Below are positions 33,951 to 41,757 of a DNA stretch of 64,000 nucleotides, in pieces. This stretch comes from Pseudomonas sp. J452. GTDB taxonomy: Bacteria; Pseudomonadota; Gammaproteobacteria; Pseudomonadales; Pseudomonadaceae. A program made the position numbers and the translations under genes. The DNA lies in contig NZ_CP088294.1 of assembly GCF_024666525.1 (NCBI RefSeq), forward strand, positions 2,976,001-3,040,000, in the 5' to 3' direction. How positions within the stretch are numbered: position 1 is the stretch's first letter; each line of letters opens with the position of its first letter. The notes below the pieces were generated by a model. That model was given only the letters and a program-made list of their open reading frames with translations, was not told the DNA's origin and made no database searches.

Positions 33951-34715
33951 ATGACTGCCGCCTTTATCGTTGTCATTCCCGCGCGTTTCTCCTCCAGCCG
34001 CCTGCCGGGCAAGCCGCTGCAGGACATTGCCGGCAAGCCGATGGTCCAGCATGTCTGGGAGCAGGCTAAGAAAAGCAGTGCGGCGCGGGTGGTCGTGGCC
34101 ACCGACGATGCGCGCATCTTCGAGGTATGCCAGGGCTTCGGCGCCGAGGTGCTGATGACCGATGCCGCGCACAACTCCGGCACCGACCGCCTGGCCGAAG
34201 TGGCCACCCAGCTGGGTCTGGCCAGCGACGCCATCGTGGTCAACGTGCAGGGCGACGAGCCGTTGATCCCGCCGAGCATCATCGATCAGGTGGCGGCCAA
34301 CCTGGCGGCCAACCCGCAAGCTGGCATCGCCACCCTGGCCGAGCCGATCGAGGATGTGCAGGCGCTGTTCAATCCCAACGTGGTCAAGGTGGTCAGCGAC
34401 AAGAGCGGCCTGGCCCTGACCTTCAGCCGCGCGCCGCTGGCCTGGGCCCGCGATGCCTTCGCCAAGAACCGTGACGAGCTGCCGGCGGGCGTGCCCTATC
34501 GTCGCCATATCGGCATCTACGCCTACCGCGCCGGCTTCCTGCATGACTTCGTGGCCTGGGGCCCGTGCTGGCTGGAAGACACCGAGTGCCTGGAGCAGCT
34601 GCGCGCCCTGTGGCACGGCGTGCGTATCCATGTTGCCGATGCCTTGGAAGCGCCGCCGGCCGGGGTCGATACCCCGGAAGATTTGGAGCGGGTACGCCGT
34701 CTGCTGGGGGCCTGA
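33951..34715 (+). CDS. kdsB: 3-deoxy-manno-octulosonate cytidylyltransferase
   Basis: Makes CMP-Kdo for lipopolysaccharide core assembly. 254 aa. [15 protein letters not shown] is the nucleotide-binding start. [13 protein letters not shown] has the metal-binding Asp. [13 protein letters not shown] and [13 protein letters not shown] follow. ATG directly abuts the trm112-like stop. The stop shares a base with the ptpA start. Confidence 0.97.
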   Translation: MTAAFIVVIPARFSSSRLPGKPLQDIAGKPMVQHVWEQAKKSSAARVVVATDDARIFEVCQGFGAEVLMTDAAHNSGTDRLAEVATQLGLASDAIVVNVQGDEPLIPPSIIDQVAANLAANPQAGIATLAEPIEDVQALFNPNVVKVVSDKSGLALTFSRAPLAWARDAFAKNRDELPAGVPYRRHIGIYAYRAGFLHDFVAWGPCWLEDTECLEQLRALWHGVRIHVADALEAPPAGVDTPEDLERVRRLLGA

Positions 34716-35179
34716 TGAAGGTTCTGTTCGTCTGCCTGGGCAACATCTGCCGCTCACCGACTGCCGAAGGCGTGTTGCGTCAGCGCCTGCAGGCGGCCGG
34801 TCTGGCCGAGCGGGTGCAGGTTGACTCCGCCGGCACCGGTGACTGGCATGTCGGCAAGGCACCGGATCAGCGTACCCGACTGGCCGCTCAGCGCCGCGGC
34901 TATGACCTGGCGCCGCTGCGCGCACGCCAGGTGGTAGTCGAGGACTTCCAGCGCTTTGACCTGATCCTGGCGATGGACCACAGCAACCTCAAGCATCTGC
35001 AGGCGCTGCGCCCAGGGGCTGCGTCGGCTGAGCTGGACCTGTTCCTGCGCCGCTACCAGCTGGCCCTGGATGAAGTGCCGGACCCTTATTACGGTGGTGA
35101 CGACGGCTTCGAGCAGGTACTCGACCTGATCGAGCAGGCCAGCGATGCCCTGTTCAATGAAATCAGGGGGCGCCTGTGA
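34715..35179 (+). CDS. Low-molecular-weight protein tyrosine phosphatase
   Basis: A 154-aa phosphatase. The P-loop VCLGNICRSP has nucleophile Cys7 and Arg13 (CX5R). The general acid Asp lies in DEVPDPYYGG. Such enzymes in bacteria often act on tyrosine kinases for polysaccharide export, but no such kinase is near; here it is embedded between kdsB and murB as in PAO1 (PA2978). ATG 34715 is used; upstream frame belongs to kdsB. GTGA overlap with murB. Confidence 0.94.
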   Translation: MKVLFVCLGNICRSPTAEGVLRQRLQAAGLAERVQVDSAGTGDWHVGKAPDQRTRLAAQRRGYDLAPLRARQVVVEDFQRFDLILAMDHSNLKHLQALRPGAASAELDLFLRRYQLALDEVPDPYYGGDDGFEQVLDLIEQASDALFNEIRGRL

Positions 35180-36195
35180 ACCTGCCGCTGCACGAAAACC
35201 GCTCGCTCAAGCCCTTCAACACCTTCGGCGTCGATGTGTCGGCGCGCCTGTTCGCCGAGGCGAGCAATGACCAGCAGGTGCGCGAGGCGCTGGCCCTGGC
35301 CGCGCAGCGCGAGCTGCCGCTGCTGGTGATCGGCGGCGGTAGCAACCTGTTGCTGACCGGCGCCGTCGAGGCCCTGGTGCTGCGCATGGCCAGTCGCGGC
35401 CTGCGCATCCTCAGCGATGACGGTGAGCGTGTGCTGGTCGAGGCCGAGGCCGGTGAGCCCTGGCATCCCTTCGTTCAGTGGAGCCTGGCGCAGGGCCTGG
35501 CCGGCCTGGAAAACCTCAGCCTGATCCCCGGCACGGTCGGTGCGGCGCCGATGCAGAACATCGGCGCCTACGGCGTGGAGATCAAGGATGTGTTTGCCGG
35601 CTTGACCGCCCTGGATCGACAGAGCGGCGAGCTGCGCGAGTTCGCCCTGGAGGAGTGCGCCTTTGCCTACCGTGACAGCTTGTTCAAGCAGCAGCCGGGG
35701 CGCTGGCTGATCCTGCGGGTGCGTTTTGCCCTCAGCCGCCAGACCGCGCTGCACCTGGATTACGGTCCGGTGCGCCAGCGCCTGCAGGCCGAAGGCATCG
35801 AGCAGCCCACGGCCAGCGATGTCAGTCGCGCCATCTGCGCCATCCGCAGCGAAAAACTGCCGGACCCGGCGCTGCTGGGCAATGCCGGCAGCTTCTTCAA
35901 GAACCCGCTGGTAGCGGCTGAGCTGGCCGAGCGTATCCGCACCGAGCAAGCCGATCTGGTCAGCTACCCGGCGGCTGATGGTCAGGTCAAACTGGCGGCC
36001 GGCTGGCTGATTGAGCGGGCAGGCTGGAAGGGCTTTCGTGACGGTGATGCCGGCGTGCATCGCCTGCAGGCGTTGGTGCTGGTCAATTACGGCGCGGCCA
36101 CGGGCGCGCAGTTGCTGGCCCTGGCGCGGCGTATCCAGGCGGATATCCTGGCGCGTTTTGGCGTAGAGCTGGAAATCGAGCCGAACATCCTTTGA
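35176..36195 (+). CDS. murB: UDP-N-acetylenolpyruvoylglucosamine reductase MurB
   Basis: FAD enzyme, 339 aa, that reduces enolpyruvyl-UDP-GlcNAc to UDP-MurNAc. Type I MurB: LKPFNTFGVD start, FAD-binding VIGGGSNLLLTG, IPGTVGAAPMQNIGAYG, the CAFAYRDSLF motif and the catalytic Ser in GNAGSFFKNP. GTG 35176 overlaps ptpA by 4 nt. A REP-type palindrome and a terminator follow. Confidence 0.97.
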   Translation: MNLPLHENRSLKPFNTFGVDVSARLFAEASNDQQVREALALAAQRELPLLVIGGGSNLLLTGAVEALVLRMASRGLRILSDDGERVLVEAEAGEPWHPFVQWSLAQGLAGLENLSLIPGTVGAAPMQNIGAYGVEIKDVFAGLTALDRQSGELREFALEECAFAYRDSLFKQQPGRWLILRVRFALSRQTALHLDYGPVRQRLQAEGIEQPTASDVSRAICAIRSEKLPDPALLGNAGSFFKNPLVAAELAERIRTEQADLVSYPAADGQVKLAAGWLIERAGWKGFRDGDAGVHRLQALVLVNYGAATGAQLLALARRIQADILARFGVELEIEPNIL

Positions 36196-36209
36196 ATTAA
36201 GTCTGCATC

Positions 36210-36258
36210 TGTCGGAGCCGCTTCAGTCGCGAATTTCGTGAATTAGTTCGCTCCGACA
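36210..36258. repeat. REP-type palindrome
   Basis: TGTCGGAGC (36210-36218) and GCTCCGACA (36250-36258) bracket CGCTTCAGTCGCGAA, a form of the common Pseudomonas REP (TGTAGGAGCGGCTT type). Confidence 0.7.
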
Positions 36259-36283
36259 ACATCACTCACTTTATTCCGGACAT

Positions 36284-36313
36284 AAAAAAGCCCCGCACCA
36301 GGCGGGGCTTTTT
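36284..36313. terminator. Bidirectional intrinsic terminator
   Basis: AAAAAAGCCCCGC and GCGGGGCTTTTT form a hairpin between the convergent murB and acnB genes. Confidence 0.92.
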
Positions 36314-36328
36314 CATTGCAGCTAACGC

Positions 36329-38938
36329 TTAGACCTGAATAGCAGGGATCTTGGCGTTGGCAGCGGCTTCGCGGAACTCGGCGATCTGGTCGAAGCTCAG
36401 GTAGCGGTAAACGTCGGCAGCCATGCTGTCGATGTCAGCCGCGTACGCCATGTACTCCTCGACGGTCGGCAGTTTGCCGGTGATCGAGGCAACCGCTGCC
36501 AGTTCGGCAGAGGCCAGGTACACGTTGGTCGCGTCGCCCAGGCGGTTCGGGAAGTTGCGGGTCGAAGTGGAAACCACGGTCGAACCGGTCTGTACGCGCG
36601 CCTGGTTACCCATGCACAGCGAGCAGCCCGGCATTTCCATGCGTGCGCCAGCCTTGCCGTAGATGCCGTAGTAGCCTTCTTCGGTCAGCTGGTGGGCGTC
36701 CATCTTGGTTGGCGGCGCCAGCCACAGACGGGTTGGCAGGCCACCCTTGACCTTGTCCAGCAGTTTGCCGGCGGCGCGGAAGTGACCGATGTTGGTCATG
36801 CACGAACCGATGAACACTTCGTCGATCTTCTCACCGGCAACGGTGGACAGCAGGCGGGCGTCGTCCGGGTCGTTCGGCGCGCAGAGCACCGGCTCTTTGA
36901 CGTCGGCCAGGTCGATCTCGATGATCTCGGCGTATTCGGCGTCCTTGTCGGCTTCCAGCAGTTGCGGGTTGGCCAGCCAGGCTTCCATGGCTTTGGCACG
37001 ACGTTCCAGGGTACGGGCGTCGCCGTAACCTTCGCCGATCATCCAGCGCAGCATGGTGATGTTGGAGCGCAGGTACTCGGCGATGGCCTTTTCCGGCAGC
37101 TTGATGGTGCAACCTGCAGCGGAGCGCTCGGCGGAGGCGTCGGACAGCTCGAAAGCCTGTTCAACGGTCAGCTCGTCCAGACCTTCGATCTCGAGGATGC
37201 GGCCGGAGAAGGCGTTGATCTTGCCCTTCTTCTCGACGGTCAGCAGGCCAGCCTTGATTGCGTAGTAAGGGATGGCATGCACCAGGTCACGCAGGGTGAT
37301 GCCCGGTTGCAGCTTGCCCTTGAAGCGCACCAGTACCGACTCCGGCATGTCCAGCGGCATCACACCGGTGGCAGCGGCGAAGGCGACCAGGCCGGAACCG
37401 GCCGGGAAGGAGATACCCATCGGGAAGCGGGTGTGCGAGTCGCCACCGGTACCGACGGTGTCCGGCAGCAGCATGCGGTTCAGCCAGCTGTGGATGATGC
37501 CGTCGCCCGGACGCAGGGACACGCCGCCGCGGGTCATGATGAAGTCCGGCAGGGTGTGGTGGGTGGTGACGTCGATCGGCTTCGGATAGGCCGCGGTGTG
37601 GCAGAAGGACTGCATCACCAGGTCAGCGGAGAAGCCCAGGCACGCCAGGTCTTTCAGCTCGTCGCGGGTCATCGGGCCAGTGGTGTCCTGGGAGCCGACG
37701 GTGGTCATCTTCGGTTCGCAGTAGGTGCCCGGACGGACGCCTTTGCCTTCCGCCAGACCGCAGGCGCGGCCGACCATTTTCTGCGCCAGGGTGAAGCCCT
37801 TGCCGCTATCAACCGGGGATTCCGGCTTCTTGAACAGGGTGGACGGAGCCAGACCCAGCTCGGCGCGGGCTTTCTCGGTCAGGCCACGGCCGACGATCAG
37901 CGGAATACGGCCGCCGGCGCGAACTTCGTCGAGCAGTACGTCGGTTTTCAGCTGGAAGCTGGTGACCAGTTCGTCGCTGCCATGGCGGCGCACTTCGCCT
38001 TTGATCGGGTACACGTCGATGACGTCGCCCATGGCCAGGTTGCTGCAATCGAATTCGATCGGCAGGGCGCCGGCGTCTTCCATGGTGTTGTAGAAGATCG
38101 GAGCGATCTTGGTGCCGAAGCAGAAACCGCCAGCGCGCTTGTTCGGCACGTTGGGGATGTCGTCGCCGAAGAACCACAGTACCGAGTTGGTAGCGGATTT
38201 ACGGGAAGAACCGGTACCGACCACGTCACCGACGTAGGCAACGGGGAAGCCTTTGGCTTTCAGGGCTTCCATCTGCTTGATCGGACCAACGGTGCCCGGA
38301 GCGTCCGGGTTGATGCCGTCGCGGGCCATTTTCAGCATGGCCAGGGCGTGCAGCGGGATGTCCGGGCGGGACCAGGCGTCCGGAGCCGGCGACAGGTCGT
38401 CGGTGTTGGTTTCGCCGGTGACCTTGAACACGGTCAGGGTGACTTTTTCCGGAACGGCAGGGCGGTTCTGGAACCACTCGCCTTCGGCCCAGGAGGCCAG
38501 CACGGCTTTGGCGTTGGCATTGCCGGCCTTGGCTTTCTCGGCGACGTCGTGGAAGGCGTCGAACATCAGCAGGGTGTGCTTCAGTTGCTCGGCGGCAACG
38601 GCCGACAGCTCGGCGTCGTCCAGCAGTTCAACCATGGTGGTGATGTTGTAGCCACCTTGCATGGTGCCCAGCAGCTCGACGGCGCGGGTCTTGCTCAGCA
38701 GCGGGGAGCTGACTTCGCCCTTGGCCAGGGCAGAGAGGAAACCGGCCTTGACGTAGGCAGCTTCGTCCACGCCAGCAGGTACGCGGTTGGTGATCAGGTC
38801 GACCAGGAAGGCTTCTTCGCCGGCCGGAGGATTCTTCAGCAGCTCGACCAGGCCTGCGGTTTGTTCGGCGTTTAGCGGCTGGGGCACGATACCCTGAGCG
38901 GCACGCTCTGCTACGTGGTTGCGATAGGCTTCAAGCAC
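36329..38938 (-). CDS. acnB: Bifunctional aconitate hydratase 2 / 2-methylisocitrate dehydratase
   Basis: TCA-cycle aconitase B, 869 aa. The N-terminal HEAT-like domain begins [19 protein letters not shown]. The 4Fe-4S ligands are in [12 protein letters not shown] and [29 protein letters not shown] belongs to the active-site domain. GTG 38938 is chosen with GAGGG 8 nt upstream; ATG 38953 would add MRVKT. AcnB apo-protein can bind RNA in other bacteria. In PAO1 acnB (PA1787) lies far from murB, so its place here marks a rearrangement. Confidence 0.96.
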   Translation of the reverse strand: MLEAYRNHVAERAAQGIVPQPLNAEQTAGLVELLKNPPAGEEAFLVDLITNRVPAGVDEAAYVKAGFLSALAKGEVSSPLLSKTRAVELLGTMQGGYNITTMVELLDDAELSAVAAEQLKHTLLMFDAFHDVAEKAKAGNANAKAVLASWAEGEWFQNRPAVPEKVTLTVFKVTGETNTDDLSPAPDAWSRPDIPLHALAMLKMARDGINPDAPGTVGPIKQMEALKAKGFPVAYVGDVVGTGSSRKSATNSVLWFFGDDIPNVPNKRAGGFCFGTKIAPIFYNTMEDAGALPIEFDCSNLAMGDVIDVYPIKGEVRRHGSDELVTSFQLKTDVLLDEVRAGGRIPLIVGRGLTEKARAELGLAPSTLFKKPESPVDSGKGFTLAQKMVGRACGLAEGKGVRPGTYCEPKMTTVGSQDTTGPMTRDELKDLACLGFSADLVMQSFCHTAAYPKPIDVTTHHTLPDFIMTRGGVSLRPGDGIIHSWLNRMLLPDTVGTGGDSHTRFPMGISFPAGSGLVAFAAATGVMPLDMPESVLVRFKGKLQPGITLRDLVHAIPYYAIKAGLLTVEKKGKINAFSGRILEIEGLDELTVEQAFELSDASAERSAAGCTIKLPEKAIAEYLRSNITMLRWMIGEGYGDARTLERRAKAMEAWLANPQLLEADKDAEYAEIIEIDLADVKEPVLCAPNDPDDARLLSTVAGEKIDEVFIGSCMTNIGHFRAAGKLLDKVKGGLPTRLWLAPPTKMDAHQLTEEGYYGIYGKAGARMEMPGCSLCMGNQARVQTGSTVVSTSTRNFPNRLGDATNVYLASAELAAVASITGKLPTVEEYMAYAADIDSMAADVYRYLSFDQIAEFREAAANAKIPAIQV

Positions 38939-39400
38939 AGTTTTTACCCTCATCAGTGGTTGCGAGGTGGCTCGCAACGCTCATCCAGAAAACCATCGCA
39001 CACTGCGCTTCAGCGCTTTTTGAGCGCCTTGGCCGGTGTGTCGATAGCCTCATACAAGAAGCTGTTTTCAAAGTTTTACGCCGCAGGAACAAGGGCGATG
39101 AGGGCTGGCGCAGGTCGTGAGGAGGGCTCGCAAACCTGGCGCCAACGTCGTTCCTGGCGGATTAACTGTGCTCGTGACGCTTTGAAAACAGCTTCTGACG
39201 GACATCGACGCCTAAAATGGCGGTCCGATTCTACTGGAACAAGACGTTAAAGTTAAGCGCAAAGCCCGATGCGACTGGCCTGCTGACCTGCGACCAAGGT
39301 CTGGCTGCAAAAGTCGATAAACGTCTGGCCGGTCAGGGTGACCCACTCAGGCTAAGCGGCTAATATGACCTGCCTGTTTCAGCGTCCAACTCTACTCGTC
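38939..39400. other. 462-bp divergent acnB / DUF1289 intergenic region
   Basis: The inverted-repeat block at 39057-39196 sits in the middle. On the plus side TAATAT near 39360 could be a -10 for the DUF1289 gene. The acnB promoter must lie between 38960 and 39250; I could not pick a confident one. No coding frame is convincing. Confidence 0.6.
39057..39196. repeat. Inverted-repeat block with perfect 17-bp arms (copy E, different core)
   Basis: AGAAGCTGTTTTCAAAG (39057-39073) and CTTTGAAAACAGCTTCT (39180-39196) are perfectly inverted around 106 bp. Inside, CCGCAGGAAC partly pairs with GTTCCTGGCGG. The layout resembles copies A-D, but the core palindrome TTTACAGCTCGTAAA is absent. No frame for a transposase. 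Confidence 0.8.
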
Positions 39401-39877
39401 ATGTCCAATCAGCGCATCAAGACGCCCTGCGTCGGCCTCTGTTCCACGGTTTACGGTGACCTCGTGTGCCGCGGCTGCAAGCGCTTCCATCATGAGGTGG
39501 TGAACTGGAACCTGTACGCCGAGGATGAGAAACGCGCCGTCTGGCGCCGCCTGGAGATCCTTCTGGTGCAGGTGATGCAGGGCAAGCTGGAGGTTTTCGA
39601 TCCCCAGCGCCTGCGCGCGCAGCTGGAACAGCATCAGGTGCGCTTCGTTCCGGATCAGTCGGTCTACTGCTGGGCCTATCAGCTGATTGCGCGGGGCTCG
39701 CGGCTGATCAATCGGCTGGATGCCTATGGCGTGGTGCTGATGCCGGAGTTCCGTGACTGGGCGCTGCCAGAGCTGCGCGAGGCGATCGATCGCGAGTTCT
39801 TTCTGCTTTCCGAGGCCCATTACGAGCGCTATATTGCCCCCAGGTTTCTCCTCGAAGGCATGGAAATCCGCGTCTGA
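39401..39877 (+). CDS. DUF1289 protein
   Basis: A 158-aa protein (PA1788-like). The N-terminal DUF1289 Cys cluster is TPCVGLCSTVYGDLVCRGCKR, four cysteines that may bind a metal. HHEVVNWN follows. The rest is helical with Trp- and Arg-rich segments and no membrane part. I chose ATG 39401 because the motif normally begins near residue 9; a longer frame from 39365 lacks similarity. Function unknown. A terminator follows. Confidence 0.88.
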   Translation: MSNQRIKTPCVGLCSTVYGDLVCRGCKRFHHEVVNWNLYAEDEKRAVWRRLEILLVQVMQGKLEVFDPQRLRAQLEQHQVRFVPDQSVYCWAYQLIARGSRLINRLDAYGVVLMPEFRDWALPELREAIDREFFLLSEAHYERYIAPRFLLEGMEIRV

Positions 39878-39888
39878 GCGATCCGAAT

Positions 39889-39924
39889 GCATGAAAAAGC
39901 CGCCCGAGGGCGGCTTTTTCATGC
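39889..39924. terminator. Bidirectional intrinsic terminator
   Basis: A 17-bp stem, GCATGAAAAAGCCGCCC against GGGCGGCTTTTTCATGC, between the convergent DUF1289 and universal stress genes. Confidence 0.92.
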
Positions 39925-39944
39925 GGCAGTCTTTGCGCTGGCTC

Positions 39945-40808
39945 CTAGTGCTGGGCGACCAGCTCTTCCAGGTGGGCGATGATTTCGTCCGGCTTGAGCA
40001 CTAGCACATCGCTTTCCAGGGTATCCAGCACCACTTCCGCCGTGTTGCCGATCAGCGCGCCGGACAGGCCGGTGCGCGCCACGGTGCCGATCACGGTGAC
40101 CACGGCCTTGAGCTTGTCGGCGGTGTAGGGGATCAGTACGTCGGCCGGGCCTTCCTCGACATGCAGGCGGTCATTGCTCACGTCGAACTCGGCCTGGAAG
40201 GCCTTGCACTGCTCGCGGTAGCGCGCCTCGATGGTTTCCTTGAGCTGGAAGGTCGGATCGGCGGCCGAGAGCATGGGCGACGGATGCGCGCTGATTACAT
40301 GCAGCGTGCCCTTGGCCAGTGCGGCGATGTCGTAGCCGTGGCTGACAATGCCGGAATGCAGGGTGCGGTGTTCGGCATCGCGGTTGCCCACGTCCACTGC
40401 GGCGAGGATGACGCCACCGGTCCAGGGTGTGTCGGTCTTGACCATCAATACCGGGCCTGGGCAGTAGCGCAGCAGCTTCCAGTCATCCGGGGTGAGGATG
40501 GCTTTTTTCAGTGGGTTGTCCGGGAAGTGCTGCTTGATCACCAGGCCACAGCCTTCGGCCTGTTGCACGGTGATGATGGTTTGGTAGAGGTTTTCGTGCC
40601 AGGCCTGCTGACTGCTGACGCTGTAGCCTTCCTTGAGCAGGCTGGCCTGGGTGCTGTCGAGGAGGGCGGCATGCTCCTGCTTCTTGTCGCAGACCAGTAG
40701 GTGCAGGTGGGATTGCGTGACCCCGGCAATCAGTTTGGCGCGTTTCAGTGCCAGGCACTCGGCCTGTTGTGGATCCATGACTACCAGAATGCTGCGAATA
40801 GCTTGCAT
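39945..40808 (-). CDS. Tandem universal stress protein (UspE-like)
   Basis: A 287-aa protein with two UspA domains: MQAIRSILVVMDPQQAE to about 140, and GGVILAAVDVGNRD to the end. The C-terminal domain ends VVTVIGTVARTGLSGALIGNTAEVVLDTLESDVLVLKP, where GxxxxTG-type residues hint at nucleotide binding. ATG 40808 has GGGAG upstream. An Anr-type site and -10 box lie in front, so expression under low oxygen is expected; several Pseudomonas usp genes are known to be Anr-dependent. Confidence 0.92.
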   Translation of the reverse strand: MQAIRSILVVMDPQQAECLALKRAKLIAGVTQSHLHLLVCDKKQEHAALLDSTQASLLKEGYSVSSQQAWHENLYQTIITVQQAEGCGLVIKQHFPDNPLKKAILTPDDWKLLRYCPGPVLMVKTDTPWTGGVILAAVDVGNRDAEHRTLHSGIVSHGYDIAALAKGTLHVISAHPSPMLSAADPTFQLKETIEARYREQCKAFQAEFDVSNDRLHVEEGPADVLIPYTADKLKAVVTVIGTVARTGLSGALIGNTAEVVLDTLESDVLVLKPDEIIAHLEELVAQH

Positions 40809-40846
40809 GACCGTCTCCCTGAACATGAATGCTTATCTCTGGCTTC

Positions 40847-40888
40847 ACTATAGTCGCGTGAGGTGCCTGCGGTCTTGACCCGCGTCAC
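40847..40888 (-). promoter_or_regulatory. Anr/FNR class II promoter of the usp gene
   Basis: Reading the minus strand, GTGACGCGGGTCAA (40888-40875) fits the Anr box TTGAC-N4-GTCAA with 9 of 10 half-site bases. TATAGT (40852-40847) is the -10. If transcription starts at 40840, the Anr site is centred at -41.5, exactly the class II position. Confidence 0.72.
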
Positions 40889-40918
40889 GACATCGCTGGC
40901 TCTGGGCGCCGCCGCTCG

Positions 40919-40963
40919 TATAATGGCGCGCCCTTGGCAAGCCTGCCAGAGTTGCAGGCTTGC
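40919..40963 (+). promoter_or_regulatory. Candidate miaE promoter and 5' leader hairpin
   Basis: A perfect TATAAT (40919-40924) without a good -35, followed by a 10-bp stem: GCAAGCCTGC (40937-40946) and GCAGGCTTGC (40954-40963). The transcript would start at the foot of the hairpin, about 130 nt before miaE. Confidence 0.45.
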
Positions 40964-41060
40964 GTAGTGGAATTGCCGGTGATGACTGAAAACCAATCCT
41001 TCTTGTTGACCTGATTTCTGCCTGGCCATTCCCTGGCGTGGTGGTGGAGGGCGTTGCGCC

Positions 41061-41669
41061 ATGATTTTTCCCGAGATTCATGACTTTCTCGGCTGTGTTA
41101 CGCCGGATGCCTGGGTGCGTGCGGCGCTGGCTGATCAGGAGATCCTGCTGATCGATCACAAGAACTGCGAGTTCAAGGCGGCTTCCACGGCGCTCAGCCT
41201 GATGGCCAAGTACAGCTCCCATGTCGATCTGCTCAACGCCATGTCGCGCCTGGCGCGTGAGGAGTTGGTGCATCACGAGCAGGTCCTGCGCATCATGAAG
41301 CGGCGCAAGATCGGCCTGCGCCCGGTTTCGGCGGCACGCTATGCCTCCGGCCTGCGCGCCTTGGTGCGCACCCATGAGCCGCACAAGCTAGTGGATACCC
41401 TGGTGGTCGGGGCGTTTATCGAGGCGCGCTCCTGTGAACGCTTCGCAGCATTGGTGCCGCATCTGGATGAAGAGCTGGGCAAGTTCTATGGTGGTTTGCT
41501 GAAGTCCGAGGCGCGGCACTTTCAGGGCTATCTGAAACTGGCCTATCAGTACGGCGAGGAGGCAGATGTGACGCGTACGGTGGAGCGGGTCAGGGCGGCT
41601 GAGCGCGAGCTGATCGAGTCGCCGGATAGCGAGTTCCGTTTTCACAGTGGTGTACCGGTCGCCTGCTAG
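41061..41669 (+). CDS. miaE: tRNA-(ms2io6A)-hydroxylase MiaE
   Basis: Non-haem di-iron monooxygenase, 202 aa, that hydroxylates the isopentenyl group of ms2i6A37 in tRNAs reading UNN codons. The di-iron ligands lie in LIDHKNCEFKAA, REELVHHEQV, FIEARSCERF and KSEARHF. It needs oxygen, so activity falls when the divergent Anr-controlled usp gene is on. The start MIFPEIHDFLG at 41061 follows a GGAGGG site. Length is normal. Confidence 0.95.
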   Translation: MIFPEIHDFLGCVTPDAWVRAALADQEILLIDHKNCEFKAASTALSLMAKYSSHVDLLNAMSRLAREELVHHEQVLRIMKRRKIGLRPVSAARYASGLRALVRTHEPHKLVDTLVVGAFIEARSCERFAALVPHLDEELGKFYGGLLKSEARHFQGYLKLAYQYGEEADVTRTVERVRAAERELIESPDSEFRFHSGVPVAC

Positions 41670-41715
41670 GGACTGATTGATCTCATGGTTTGCCTGCTGG
41701 CTGAATCGCAGGCAT

Positions 41716-41745
41716 AAAAAAGCCGGACACTAGGTCCGGCTTTTT
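41716..41745. terminator. Bidirectional intrinsic terminator
   Basis: AAAAAGCCGGAC and GTCCGGCTTTTT form a hairpin between the convergent miaE and rne genes. Confidence 0.9.
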
Positions 41746-41757
41746 ATTGCCTCAGTA

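Noticed and set aside
36692..38875. A 727-codon open frame on the plus strand over acnB
   Set aside because: It is antisense to acnB, whose own motifs are complete. Long antisense frames are normal in high-GC genes; the product has no recognisable family.
40875..40924. TTGACC and TATAAT as one miaE promoter
   Set aside because: The spacer would be 38 bp, far beyond the 16-18 bp range; TTGACC fits better as an Anr half-site for the usp gene.
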